Source of the DNA: Lyophyllum atratum
Taxonomy: Eukaryota; Basidiomycota; Agaricomycetes; Agaricales; Lyophyllaceae
DNA: 64,000 bases
Assembly: GCA_014905825.1 (NCBI GenBank)
Contig: JACGCN010000001.1
Location: forward strand, 1,550,001-1,614,000
Direction: 5' to 3'
The notes below the pieces were generated by a model. The model was given only the letters and a program-made list of their open reading frames with translations, was not told where the DNA came from and did no database searches. This document shows, piece by piece, positions 1 to 10,759 of the stretch. The first letter of the stretch is position 1; each line of letters starts with the position of its first letter. The position numbers were made by a program, and so were the translations under genes.

Positions 1-3000
1 CTTGGTAGGGGTTTCTTTCGGATGGCCGGAGACAGAGTTCATCATTGATGATGGTGGCTCCTTGAACTCCTTCAATGTCTGAGAGCTGTTGGTCCAATTG
101 GTACCAACAGAGGGAGATCCTGCTATCGTAGGTAGCTGGTTTCGGCTACGAAGGGAGCTGTCAGATTGCTTCTGCATCGAGCTAACTGTCTGAGATGTAA
201 GTCTAGAGGTCGAGGAGGCTGTTCGGGATAGTGTGGGCTGAGCGACTGGCGTCGACGTCGAATTTGAGGGTTTCAAACGGGCCACACGTTGCGCAGTTGC
301 AGGTTCTAAAGCCGACATATGCATTGGAGGAAGATTCACAGGGGACTTTGGTTTCCTAGGATCAGTTGAAGATAGCGTCTAGAAAACGTTTTAGTCGGCT
401 TATGTGATATACAGGTGTAAGACACTTACTTTGCCTCGTTTCCTCGTGACACCGCCCATCAGGACGGATATCCGACTTTCGCTACGATCCTTATCCTCTT
501 TTTTCTGTCTCTCTTTTTCAAGTTTCTCCTGTTTCCCCTTCTCCTTCTCCGCGTCTTTCATCCTCTGCAGCTCCTTGGCTAGCTTCTTTTGCATCAGAAT
601 GAAGGCTTCTCCGAGAGCTGGATTTGAGCAAGGACGGCAGACCCAGGCTTAGCACGGACGACTTCTTGTGCGTAGAACCTGGCACAGAGGTCGACGGTGG
701 GTTGTGCTGATCTCGAGGGGGTGGAGTCACTTTCTGCCGACCTTGGGCAGAGGACAAATTTCCAGATGAGAGGTGGGAGATGACGAGGTCGCTACTGGAG
801 TTGGAAGGAGGAAGTTGCATAGATTGCGAGGATGAGCGACGGAAGAAAGGGATGGAAGACGGCGTTAGGCGTTTCGACTGCCCACGGCGAACGGACGCGG
901 TAGGACTGAGCGGGCCGGACTGAGGAACCGAGAGCCCTGAGGTAGTATGGTTTGTGTCCCCGCTAGAGCCTGTACCAGTGCGACTGAGAGCATGGCTTCG
1001 GTCTGGAGTCTTGGAAGAAGCCGACGGCAGGGCTGGAGTACGCACAGATCCAACTGAAGACAATGAAGCTAGTGAACCAGCAGAAACCATCGCATCTGGT
1101 TGCTTGGTCTCCCAGTCCTTCGAAGACGCCTTTGAGGAAACGCCTTGGTCTTTGGAAGTTGCTTTGCGTATCTGTTGTCCGAAGGCGCCAGCCCGAGGGC
1201 TCAGGGGGAAACCAGATTTCTGACTTGATGACGATGGCGAACTCGAGAAATTGAGATTAAGAGCGCTAGAGAAGCTCCATTTCTTCGAAGGTGTCTTCGG
1301 TACCGCTGGTGCAGACTCGGGAGCAGAATTGACGCTTGTGTAACCGGATGTGTAGTGTTGACTGAGACGATGACCTTGTGCGAGGGGCGATGGGGCAGTC
1401 GGTGGGGGGCTTGTAAACGACGGAACTTCAAGAGACGTTGCGCGTTCTTGGATAAGGTCTTGCCCGGCGGTTTTCTCTCTCTCTTCAGGACCTTGAAGTT
1501 GAGGAAATGTGAAGCTAACGGATGTCGGTAGCGGTGAGCGATAGCTTGACAGATCCTTTGGCAAGGGAGGCACAGGCGGCACCGTAACATCCTCTGATGC
1601 ATCGCTGTTTATTGCAAGAGCGGCAACCCGATCTTTGAGGGAAGTGGCGTCACTGGAATGAATGCTGGAGATGTCGCTGCCAGCACTGTTCCTTCTCGCT
1701 TTACCAGTGGAATGTCGGCCAGACGTTCCCGACACAGATGTCATACTTGTATTCGTGGACATAGACGCAGAATCACGCGAACTGGGAGTACTTGTGTACG
1801 TCGTCGAGGACGTGGATCCACGTTTGGGGGTAAAGCTTGATCGAGTACTAGCTGTACCTGCCTTCTTCGGAGTCTTTTCTGTCCCTGGTGTAGCCCCCGA
1901 CAGCTCGTCGCTACTGATAGCAGTCCCAATTAGATCGCTGTTGCCGCCTAAAGCATCCGTGATCGCCAAGCCAAGGCCAATGCTTTGACGTGGTTCGCGT
2001 TCCTTCACTGCCGAAACGCTGTCTCTGATGTTCCCACTTGACCGTTTCGGCTTTCCTGAATCGCTTGCTCCAACACCTTCCCACTGTCCTCCCGACTTTC
2101 CAGCTGGAGTTCCGGGGCGACTGGAGCTTGAGCTGCGAACGAAGCTCCCAACACTTGCTCGGGTACGTGCAGTTTTCCCACTTAATCCATCCAGCTTTCG
2201 TAAAGCTTCGGCAGTAGCTTCATCGTCAAGTCCTGACCAGCCCTCTTGCGTTCCTCGGAGCAATGAATGGGCCACGTTGGGGGAATTATGGGTATTCTCC
2301 TTGTGAAGAGGTGGGGTATGTGAGCTTCCAGAGGTTGTTGGATGGCGTAAGAACTGTTGTATAGATGAAGACGAAGGCGATGGAGGCAGGTGTGAGAAGT
2401 CCGTGGTATGAGCTCGGCGCGGAGGGTGACTGTCTGCATTACTGGACGAGCTCGCAGAAGTCTGCCGCACATGCCTTTCCGGCATCTTTGCTGGTGGCGA
2501 CTTGATGCTGCTGTTGATCGTTAGTCCAACACTTTCTCTACGCCGTTCCTTGCCTTTGGCATCGCGGGGAGAGGATATGGTGTTGACATTCAGGCTGCGG
2601 TGCTTCCTCACAGATGCCTTTTCGTCTTTGGCCTTGCCTGGGTGTGCATTGACGGCGCGTTGTTTTGATACAAGAGTACCAAATTGATCCATCTCAAATT
2701 CGCCAGAGGTGCGTTTCTTGGCTTTTCGGACCGAGGAAACGAAGGCGCTTGGAGGAGACGACGGAGGATCGGCCTCAGATGCGTTCGATTCTGACGCAGG
2801 AGGTTGACTCTCCTGAGCTGCAGTGTCCACTTGCGGCCTGGCTGGGAGATCAGGGACAGGCGCAGTGAATTTCCGAGGATACAGAATCTCCTCTCCCCCA
2901 CTCTCATCTGCAATGGAAGGTTTGCTTCGCAGAGGTCGAGGAGGTGGTTTAACATCCATAGGCTAGCGCGACGTATGAGTATTTGAAGGTCTGAACTGGA

Positions 3001-3680
3001 GAGACACGTACGTCTTCCCTCTCTGATGTTTCGCCATCAACAGCTTCTATGGTCCATGGACTATCGGGCTCGTCCCCCTGAACATCCTCAGGGACCACAA
3101 CTTCGTACTCGTCAACTTCGGTAGCAGTATCCGGACGTGGTGGCTCTTCTTCCTGGCTTTCTGCGCGAGTCCACCGTGGCGTTGCCAGTTCACCGACGCC
3201 GACCAGTCCTCGTCGATCAATTGCAGCTGGATCCCTTGCTGGCGTGACCGGCTCGTAAATCTGACGCTGATCCGGAGTAGAGCTAAGATTTAGAGGGCCA
3301 GTGGGGAGTGGTGGAACCTGGAGAATCTGACGGAGACTGCAGTCCAAAATAGTAGGGATCAAGAGAAGAGGTCGCGGAAGCCGAACGTGAGACAGGATAG
3401 TCGTGGTCCGTGGGTGGGTCCTCCTCTGCCATAGACACGTGTACGCTTGGATGCTGAGAATAATAAGCCACTTGGAAGAAGGATGATAGGCGAGAAGAAT
3501 ATTTCAGACCTGTTGCGCCTTGCGGTTCAAGTGGCCATTGTCCATCCCTTGTTCGTAACGCAGTTCGCCGTCCGAGGAGGCTTTCCTTTCATCGTCAGGT
3601 ATATCTAAGGCTGGTGGTCGATCTTTCTTCTTGTGCGGGGTATTTCCATGCGATATATGCGGGGATGGTGGTGCTGACAT
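1..3680 (-). CDS. Probable DYRK/Pom1-type protein kinase, N-terminal part (partial)
   Basis: The gene begins at an ATG at 3680 (MSAPPSPHISHGNTP) and runs off the left edge, so only the N-terminal regulatory half is present and no kinase domain can be seen. The visible protein is Ser/Thr/Pro-rich and probably disordered. Recognisable blocks are SRSASATSSLDPYYFG (3300-3470), DSPWTIEAVDGE (~3040), ADESGGEEILYPRKF (~2900), a short charged coil followed by SRISVLMGG (~440-590), and LPTIAGSPSVG near 100. These blocks fit my recollection of basidiomycete DYRK2/Pom1-type kinases, which control polarity and cell size; that recollection is the only basis for the call. The joins near 3300-3510 are uncertain. 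Near 587-590 the frame is kept only if an A-run is one base shorter. Another phosphoregulated scaffold protein remains possible. Confidence 0.45.
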
Positions 3681-4107
3681 GGGGTGGTGTCAAAGACGGA
3701 GAACAAGGCAACAAAACAAGGAAAAAGAGACGAAAGAAAGAGAAAGGAAGGTAGGGGCAGAAGAGATACTAAAAAGCAAGTGAGATGGCTGAAGATGGGA
3801 GGATTGGCCAGAGGCAGAACCAGACTGGCGGCAGTCGGGCAGCAGGTCGTGGTAAGTCCAAGCCCAATTCACCTCATGTTCCTCTTTACATTTGTTTGTC
3901 ATGTGGCCATCCCATCCTTCAAGCAGGTTTTATTCACATAATAATGGGCCGTGCAGGCCGTCACTGTATGTACATATTCATAGCACAGTACAATTGTTAC
4001 TCCTTCATCGTACCAAGAGCTAGAGCTCGCTGGTCGCAGCAGAGTCGCGAGTGTCATGGGGCCCGCATGTTGCCGTTATAATAGTTCGCAAACCAGATTC
4101 TCAATGA

Positions 4108-7100
4108 TCATGGTGCACCAGTCCGGAACGCTGCAAGCTCTGCCGACAGGCGCTCGATTTCTGCGAATTCCAGGTCAATCGAGATTACATAGATAACAAG
4201 TATGATCGTACCAAGGTTTTTTCTTGCCAACTCTTGTTCTGCCTCCGATGTACCAGGTACGCTATTATCGCGCCAAGAGCGAGATCCACCGCGTCCGCGT
4301 CCTCGCCCTCGTCCTCCTCGGGCCTTATTAACTCCTTGAACACGTCCTCGGAATACATAGGAGTAGGTGACGCAGGAGAACGCAGGTTGCTCACAGGCCA
4401 CTGCGTCTTCGGCATTTCATAGACAAACAAGTCATCAGGGATAGCGCAGGTTTGTAGGTCCTCGGGTGTCATTGGGGGAGAGAGGAGGGTGGATCTAATC
4501 GTGGAAGTTGCGTTAGAGAAATGTGACGGTTCTGCAGTCCACGGTACTGGTGATGATGATATCGAAGACGGTGTGAGGGGATAGCTAGGATGGTGTTGCG
4601 AAGCGCGAATATCAGTAGTGCCTTTGGTATCAGTTTTCTTGGTTTGTGGTTGACGTTTCTTTGGAGCGTCACTGACCAGCACGGGATCAAGTCCCTGTTC
4701 CGTGCGCTGTTCGACAAGTTCAATTAAACACAGTAAACTGAGGACGCTCGCACACCGACCTTGATGTTTTCCAATCTCGCCTTTTCTTCTTTGATACGCT
4801 GATGACGAGCTTTGTCCCTAGCGCTCTGTTCAGCCCTTTTTCGCATAATCTCCTCCTGCTATGAAATATGAATAACGGTGTGGATAATCGTTGTTCGTAA
4901 TGTAGAGTTACCTTGTGATCGATGGACACCGATAAAGGCGCAGGTGATTGTAAAATAGGTGTCTGAGGTGCTGCTTGCAGTCGTTGGGATTTCTAACCGT
5001 TGTTCAAAGATGGATACTTGGTGCAACTGGACCATGCTCACCAGACGCTCGTGCTCCTCCGCCTGAGCATGTAGACGCCGCAGGGTTTCTGCACGCTTTG
5101 CCTCGGGGTCTTGCAATGTACGTTTTCGTGGCGTTGCCATAGTCGGTTTTGTGCCCCTAGGCTCCACCTGACTTTTTCTTTCTTCTCTGACTTGAGTGTT
5201 GTGTGCAGTCATGCGATCTTCCTTTTCAACTCTCTGACGCTCTTCGACCTCCTTTTGACGAGCCTCAGCCTCCCTTTGACGCTCGAGCTTTCTCCCTGCA
5301 TCCATCTTTCGACGAGCTTCTATCTCTAGGACTTTGCGGCGCTCCTCTTGCTGCGCTGCTTTTCGACCCGCGTCCTCTGCCACTGCGTTTCGTGCCTCGG
5401 TCTCCACTCTCCGGCGCGCCGCTCTCTGACGCTCTTCTTCCTCGCGCCTGCGACGCTCTTCATTCTCAACTCTCCGACGTTCTTCTTCCTCAGCTCTCCG
5501 ACGTTCCTCTTCTTCAGCTCTTCGACGTTCCTCTTCCTCCACTCTCCGACGTTCCTCTTCCTCAGCTCGTCGACGTTCCTTTTCCTCAACTCTCCGACGT
5601 TCCTTTTCCTCAACTCTCCGACGTTCCTCTTCCACAGATCTCCGATGTTCCTCTTCCACAGATCTCCTATGTTCCTCTTCCACAGCCCTCCGACGCTGTT
5701 CTTCCTTCTCGCGCAGCTCTTCCTCGGCCTTTCTCAGAGCCTCGGCCTTTCTTTGTTCTTCCTCTGCTAGGCGTTGAGCTTCCTCGGCCTTCTGGCGCTC
5801 TTCCTCCTTTCGACGGGTCTCCTCATCAGCGTGCCTCTTTGCACGCTCTTCCTTCTTGCGCAGATTCTCGGCCGCGCGCGCACGTTCCTCTGCAATTCTT
5901 TTCGCCTTTTCTTCTTGTTGAGCAGCTAGTTTGCGGGCTGCTTCAGCTTTCAAGAAGGCTTTCCGAGATAAGGCTTGCCCATCGGCCAAACTTGCACGAG
6001 GCACAAATCCTTTCTGTACCAAGGTTAAAATGTATCAATTGGTTTGGATTGTCGCCCACCTTAGTTTCTAGAACATCCTTCATGGCTACAGGCAAGGAAG
6101 GTTGTATCCAGCACCGCTCTACGTCGTGAACAGTTGCATCTTTGAGCAATAGTTCAAGTGTGGGGATCGAATTACTAGCAATGGCCAGTTGCAGAGGTGT
6201 ACGACCGTCGGGGGCGGCTTTGGATGGATGGTTTCCCTCCGACGTCTTGGCGCGACGCGTCAAAAAGTATCGCACAACAGATGTGTTTCCAGAGAGGATT
6301 GATTGGTGAAAGGGAGTCAAATCATCCTTATTCAAAACGGTCATGTCTGCGCCTGTCCTCTTGTAAGTCAAATGCTCCCATACCACCGATGCACGAACCT
6401 TTATCGAGAAGGAACGAAACCAGTTCTTCACTACAGCGAGAGGCGGCAACGTGTAGTAATGTTTGGAATTTGGCCGGGGGCTTCTTCTGTTGCTTGAGGA
6501 CTCGCTCGGGGGCATTCACGTCGAGAGAATGTTTCTCAACCATATCTCGGACCCCGGAAGAATTTCCGTTGCGTGCAAGCTTTGGAGTATTTAGAACAAG
6601 TGTCACTTTGCAGCTGATGTAACTTTACCTCGAATGCATCTCCGTGTGCGGTGAGTCGTTGCTCTAGTTTTAGCTGATTCTCGCGTTCCACCCTCTGCAA
6701 TTCGCGCGCCTCCATCTCCATCTCTAAGTCTGAAAACCATTAGTTGTGGAAAGTGCTAGACAAGGAATACTCACCAAGTTCTCGCATCCTCTGTTTGTAT
6801 CTCTCATTTTCTCTCTCCTTTTGCGACCTCTGCTTTGCAGCATGTGTTTCTTGCGTGCCGGACAAGTCGGAGTAGCTGCTAGCGTACGAAGAGCTGTGGG
6901 CAAACGGGTAACCGTAACTGTGAAATGATGGGGCATGTCGTTCGGATCGGAAACCTGTCATGTAATAGAATTAGCAGATCTACAGAGGCCATATGCATAA
7001 AAGACCTGCGTTGACGCTTAGAACGAGTATATCCGCCCATCAACATCTCGTAGAACATGAATCTAGAACAAATTCATCTTTTTAAAAGACACGAAGAGAA

Positions 7101-7511
7101 GAAATAGGGGAAGTACTTACTCGAAAAAATGCTTGTCGTTCTTCCTCGTCCATCTCCTCCTCGTCATCATCTTCGAAACGCCCGGCGGCACCATAGGTAT
7201 GAGCTGCAAAGAATGCTCCACCAGCTTCAGGAACCTGGCTCCATCGAGGATTCTCGTAATGCCGAGTACAGATATCCCAAGCTGCACCTATCTTACATTA
7301 TAAGCAAAACATTAGCATAGAATGCTGGACAGGAAGAACAGAACAGGCAAACCTCTTGAAAACGCGCCGTGGATGTAGAGTCGTCTTTATTGCGGTCAGG
7401 ATGATGAAGAAGTGCTAGTCGCCTGTAGGCTTTGGAAGCACATGCTTCATCTGCGTCGGGTGGCACACCAATGACCTTAAACGCGTCGATGACCTCCGTT
7501 CGCAGGACCAT
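4108..7511 (-). CDS. J-domain, ankyrin-repeat and charged-helix protein
   Basis: The ATG at 7511 opens a J domain: MVLRTEVIDAFKVIGVPPDA, then the HPD motif in LLHHPDRNKDD, with the last helix in a second exon (AAWDICTRHYENPRWSQVPE, ~7270). An acidic stretch and FMFYEMLMGG follow. Next come a charged coil (6540-6830) and ankyrin-type repeats (QTLLHVAASRCSEELVSFLL at ~6430, LTPFHQSILSGNTSVVRYFL at ~6300, RTPLQLAIASNSIPTLELLL at ~6170). A very long Glu/Arg-rich helix (4980-5990) contains 11 octapeptide repeats. The C-terminus is coiled coil (AEQELARKN, EIERLSAELAAF), reached through introns at about 4251-4297 and 4157-4206. The J domain implies recruitment and stimulation of Hsp70; the ankyrin part probably binds a client. 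The client and location are unknown. The protein has no signal peptide. Confidence 0.8.
5451..5714 (-). repeat. 24-bp coding minisatellite, 11 units
   Basis: The unit on the plus strand approximates CGACGTTCCTCTTCCTCAGC plus four bases. Its core recurs at 5451, 5475, 5499, 5523, 5547, 5571, 5595, 5619, 5643, 5667 and 5691, exactly 24 bp apart with no slippage. On the minus strand each unit encodes an octapeptide near ERRRVEEE or ERRRAEEE within the J-domain/ankyrin protein; two units read EHRRSVEE. A period of eight does not match a heptad, so the segment suits an ER/K-type single alpha helix better than a classic coiled coil. Confidence 0.9.
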
Positions 7512-9866
7512 CTTTTATAACAATTTTTTCTGGCTCTGTAGAAGGCGTTGTCCTACTCGAACACGAGGAGGCCACAATGCGGTTCGAGTTAAAACTTATA
7601 GCCACACTTGCACCTTGAGGAAATTGTTGCCGTAATTAAAGTACGTCACGTGATATTTACCAGGGTTGCCGCGCAATGCCGCGGCCCGCCACAACTTCAA
7701 GTCACACTGCCACTGCTCACAGCGTCACGACTCGGTGTCAACTGTATATTGAGACGGTACTGACCAAGAATTCCTCTCAAAATCAGATTGTGAACGTTAT
7801 CGATATCTATGCTATGCTCAAACTTGTCCGTACCATTTTTGTCTCCTATGGGCACTAGCTGGCAGTGAGTTAAATGGTTCAACTCCAAGCCAAATGCTTT
7901 AAGTAGATACTATCATGACAAGACGTCGAGTTCTTTACGACACCGACAAAACATAGTAAAACGGGACGGCGGACAGCCCTTTATCAAGCGAGGCAACAGC
8001 TTTCCCAGTATATGTGCTATACGCAGAATTTGAATACTTAGGAGGGGTCATTATTGAAAGACCTGGGAAATATATGCAGCCTCGTTTCCCGAGAGATCTT
8101 TCAGATAAGAGGAAATGTAAAAATGTAAAGCCCTAACGGACTTCAGGACCGGATAGAAAGCAATCACGGCTGCCATCTACACCGTTGGACATTTATTATC
8201 AAACCTGAACCATAGCTGAACTATTCATGTAGCGTTCGGGCAAGAAGACGGCGCACCTACTTGCCAACCTTTTGGTACCCTCCGATGATGACTATACAAT
8301 ACTATTCTTAGGCTGGCCACGTTGAGTACTTCCAGGTGGAGATTTGGGGTTCGTTCACTGCTTGTTTCACGACTTGCACAGAAGCACCGAGGAGGGCAGG
8401 CGGTAATACCCCCTCGCCGCTACCACGAAAGTAGTTTTCCGCCCCGTGCAAAGGAGCGCCTACGCTTAGGGACACACTCGACACACGGTCGACACTGGCA
8501 GCTACACTGATGGGTGGATATTGGGAGACGCAACCGCATGGGGACGCTTCAGGTGGGCATGCTACTTCCTCGCGTGTGAGCGACTCATTGGAAAAGTTCC
8601 AGCCTGACCTTGACTTGTATTTGATTTGGTGACTGGAATGAGCAGCGTCTCGCAAGTTGCAATGCCAACAAGGTCCGACCCAACTTCCCATGATTACATC
8701 GGCTTCGGGGCAAGTCTTCTCCAAATGCAATTCCTCTATACATACCGGAGAGCCGAAACTAGACGCCGCCGTGGTTTAGGCAAGGCGAAGCCAAATCCAT
8801 GTTTGCAGTGAAACGCCCTCTGCAAGCCAATCACCGGTGCAGGCAATGAGGCAAGGATGAGTTGTCATCAGCCACGTTTATAGATCCAAGGGAACCTCAT
8901 CATCATGCCAGGCAGGAACGGAATCGAAGTTTACAGGACTCCGTCTCAGGCGATGTGGACGGTCGACCTTGCGTCACGAGTGCAGGACATGGTCGACGCG
9001 GAGATCCGGGAAATATGATTGTCGTCATCCAGGAGAGTCACAGGTGCAGAACATGATACACGGAGAGGTCCTGGAGAACGACTGAGTGGTTTTTAATCAT
9101 ATATGTTCGTAGATCCAGTGGAAGCTCACATGTACCTGGACTGATCTAGGAGAGCACCGTCTGAGCACAGGTGACAGGACGTGGCATGTTGCTCACACTC
9201 CGCCTTGCGCAAGTGGTTCTGCGACGTCTCATGAGACTCGTCAGCGATTCGCGTGTATCTCCCCCAGGTCCCAGGGCTTCCTTATAGAGTATCTACTGCT
9301 AGGTACATGTGTATGTAGTTAATGAAAAGCTGCGGTTGACTCGAATAGGAAGGGAGTGGACAGTCGGACTCGCGGCGTTGGAACTCTGGCTGGGTCGCGG
9401 AGATTGTGGTCGGTCTTCGAGTCGAGGATGATGGTACTCTAGTACTTATGAGCCACAGCAGCGGCATGCATTTGCGCGCCACAAGAAGGCATGAGCTTGC
9501 GAGTATATCATGTATCCAGAGCTGTTATGGCCTGTTGTCTGAACCCCTTTTTCCGTGTTCCCGCCGCCATCGTCCACCATCCCCAGGTACGTCCTCTCTC
9601 CCTTGTATTCTCTTCTTGTTCCCGCGGTCATGCCTGTTCTCATATCCTCCTCGTCCTTCCCCCCCTTCTCATCGCAGGCCTCCCGGTCCCGTCCAGGGGG
9701 CTCACAAGCAACAGACTGCGTTCCTGACCTACTTGGGTAATTATCCCATGGTTTTCTCGTTATTCGTTTCGCCATCTCAGGTCTCCCTCGTTATGTCAGC
9801 TGTCGGTTGTTCGACGAACACGTCTAACGGCCTTCAGGTTCATCCCTCATCTCATCGTCCCAACTC
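7512..9866. other. Long gene-poor spacer
   Basis: About 2.35 kb between the divergently transcribed J-domain gene and the Zn2Cys6 gene. Open frames here are short and show no recognisable domain. I see no tRNA-like fold and no transposase or reverse-transcriptase motif. The last ~300 bases are pyrimidine-rich and look like the promoter and 5' leader of the Zn2Cys6 gene. Confidence 0.6.
9587..9677 (+). other. Likely intron in the 5' untranslated leader
   Basis: CCCCAG is followed by a consensus GTACGT donor at 9587. A pyrimidine-rich tract leads to the acceptor ATCGCAG ending at 9677. It lies upstream of the Zn2Cys6 start codon at 9867, so it would be spliced from the 5' leader. Further AG acceptors at about 9777 and 9838 offer alternatives. 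This rests on sequence consensus only. Confidence 0.4.
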
Positions 9867-10759
9867 ATGGCCTCAAACGACGGCAAAAGTCTCGATGGCG
9901 ACGATCCACCGGATTCACCCACCAATGACTCCCTCGAACCTGCTATGACAATGCAGTCAGTGGGATACTCAATGCATATGTACCCCTTCCCCTCCCACAT
10001 CCTACCCCAGCAACAACCACCGCGTTCCAAGCGTCGCCAAGTCAAGAATGCCTGCACCAATTGCCAGAAGGCTTGCAAGAAGTGTGACGATGCCAGGCCC
10101 TGCCTCCGATGCGTCAAGTATGGTATCTCAGAAGAGTGTATCGACTCGCAGCGGAAGGAGCGGAAAAAAGGGATCAAGAGGGGCCCGTACAAGAAGCGCG
10201 ATGGAAAAGGTGTGTTTCGTTTTCTTCATCCTTCCCCTCTGCCGTTACAACGCGTGGAATGACCTGGGCCGTTTCTAATCTTTCTTGAGATCGCGCAGGC
10301 AGCAATACCGAGCGAACCGACGTGTCCTCGCAAGATGTCGCTGTCTCTAACGGTGGTCCACCTCCGGTCAGCGGCTCGCCGCCCCTCGTAGGACCATTTA
10401 TGCCCATGCCCGGGTATTATGGCCAATATCCACAGGCTCATCTCCTCAAGCCTATGGACAACGGCCACCTGTATCCTCAATACATGCCGGTACCGCAGCC
10501 AATGCAGCTACCACCCCATGGAGGACCCGAGGCAGAGCATGGCGGCTACCCGCCGCCACAGCAATATTACCCGACTTTCATGCCGTTCGGTCCCCCACCC
10601 GTTTATCCATATATGGTACCTCGACACGACGGCCAGGTGCCATCCAACTACATGGTCTTTCCTATGTATCCAAAGGCTGGGAGCCCGAATGATCTGACCC
10701 CAGGAGGGCAAGGGCGTGAAGAGGATGGTGGTGAAGAGGGATCAGACAAGGCCGGATAA
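9867..10759 (+). CDS. Zn2Cys6 fungal-type transcription factor
   Basis: Two exons, 9867-10209 and 10299-10759, separated by an 89-nt intron (GTGTGT...GCGCAG). Exon 1 carries a binuclear zinc cluster with spacing CX2CX6CX5CX2CX8C (CTNCQKACKKC, DARPCLRCVKYGISEEC), preceded by basic PRSKRRQVKNA and followed by the basic linker RKERKKGIKRGPYKK. This predicts a nuclear, sequence-specific DNA-binding regulator. Exon 2 is a Pro/Tyr/Met-rich low-complexity tail (MPMPGYYGQYPQ, PPPVYPYMVP), probably an activation domain. I see no fungal-specific TF middle-homology domain, and the protein (~268 aa) is short for the class. The regulon is unknown. The gene stands alone, with long spacers on both sides. 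Confidence 0.85.

Noticed and set aside
5203..6129. A 308-codon plus-strand frame with repeated LSDVPLPQ-like peptides
   Set aside because: It is the antisense image of the 24-bp Glu/Arg minisatellite in the J-domain/ankyrin gene. Any in-phase 24-bp repeat keeps all six frames open.
8308..8730. A 140-codon minus-strand frame in the gene-poor spacer
   Set aside because: It has no recognisable motif, neighbouring exons or codon bias; the length is expected by chance in GC-balanced DNA.
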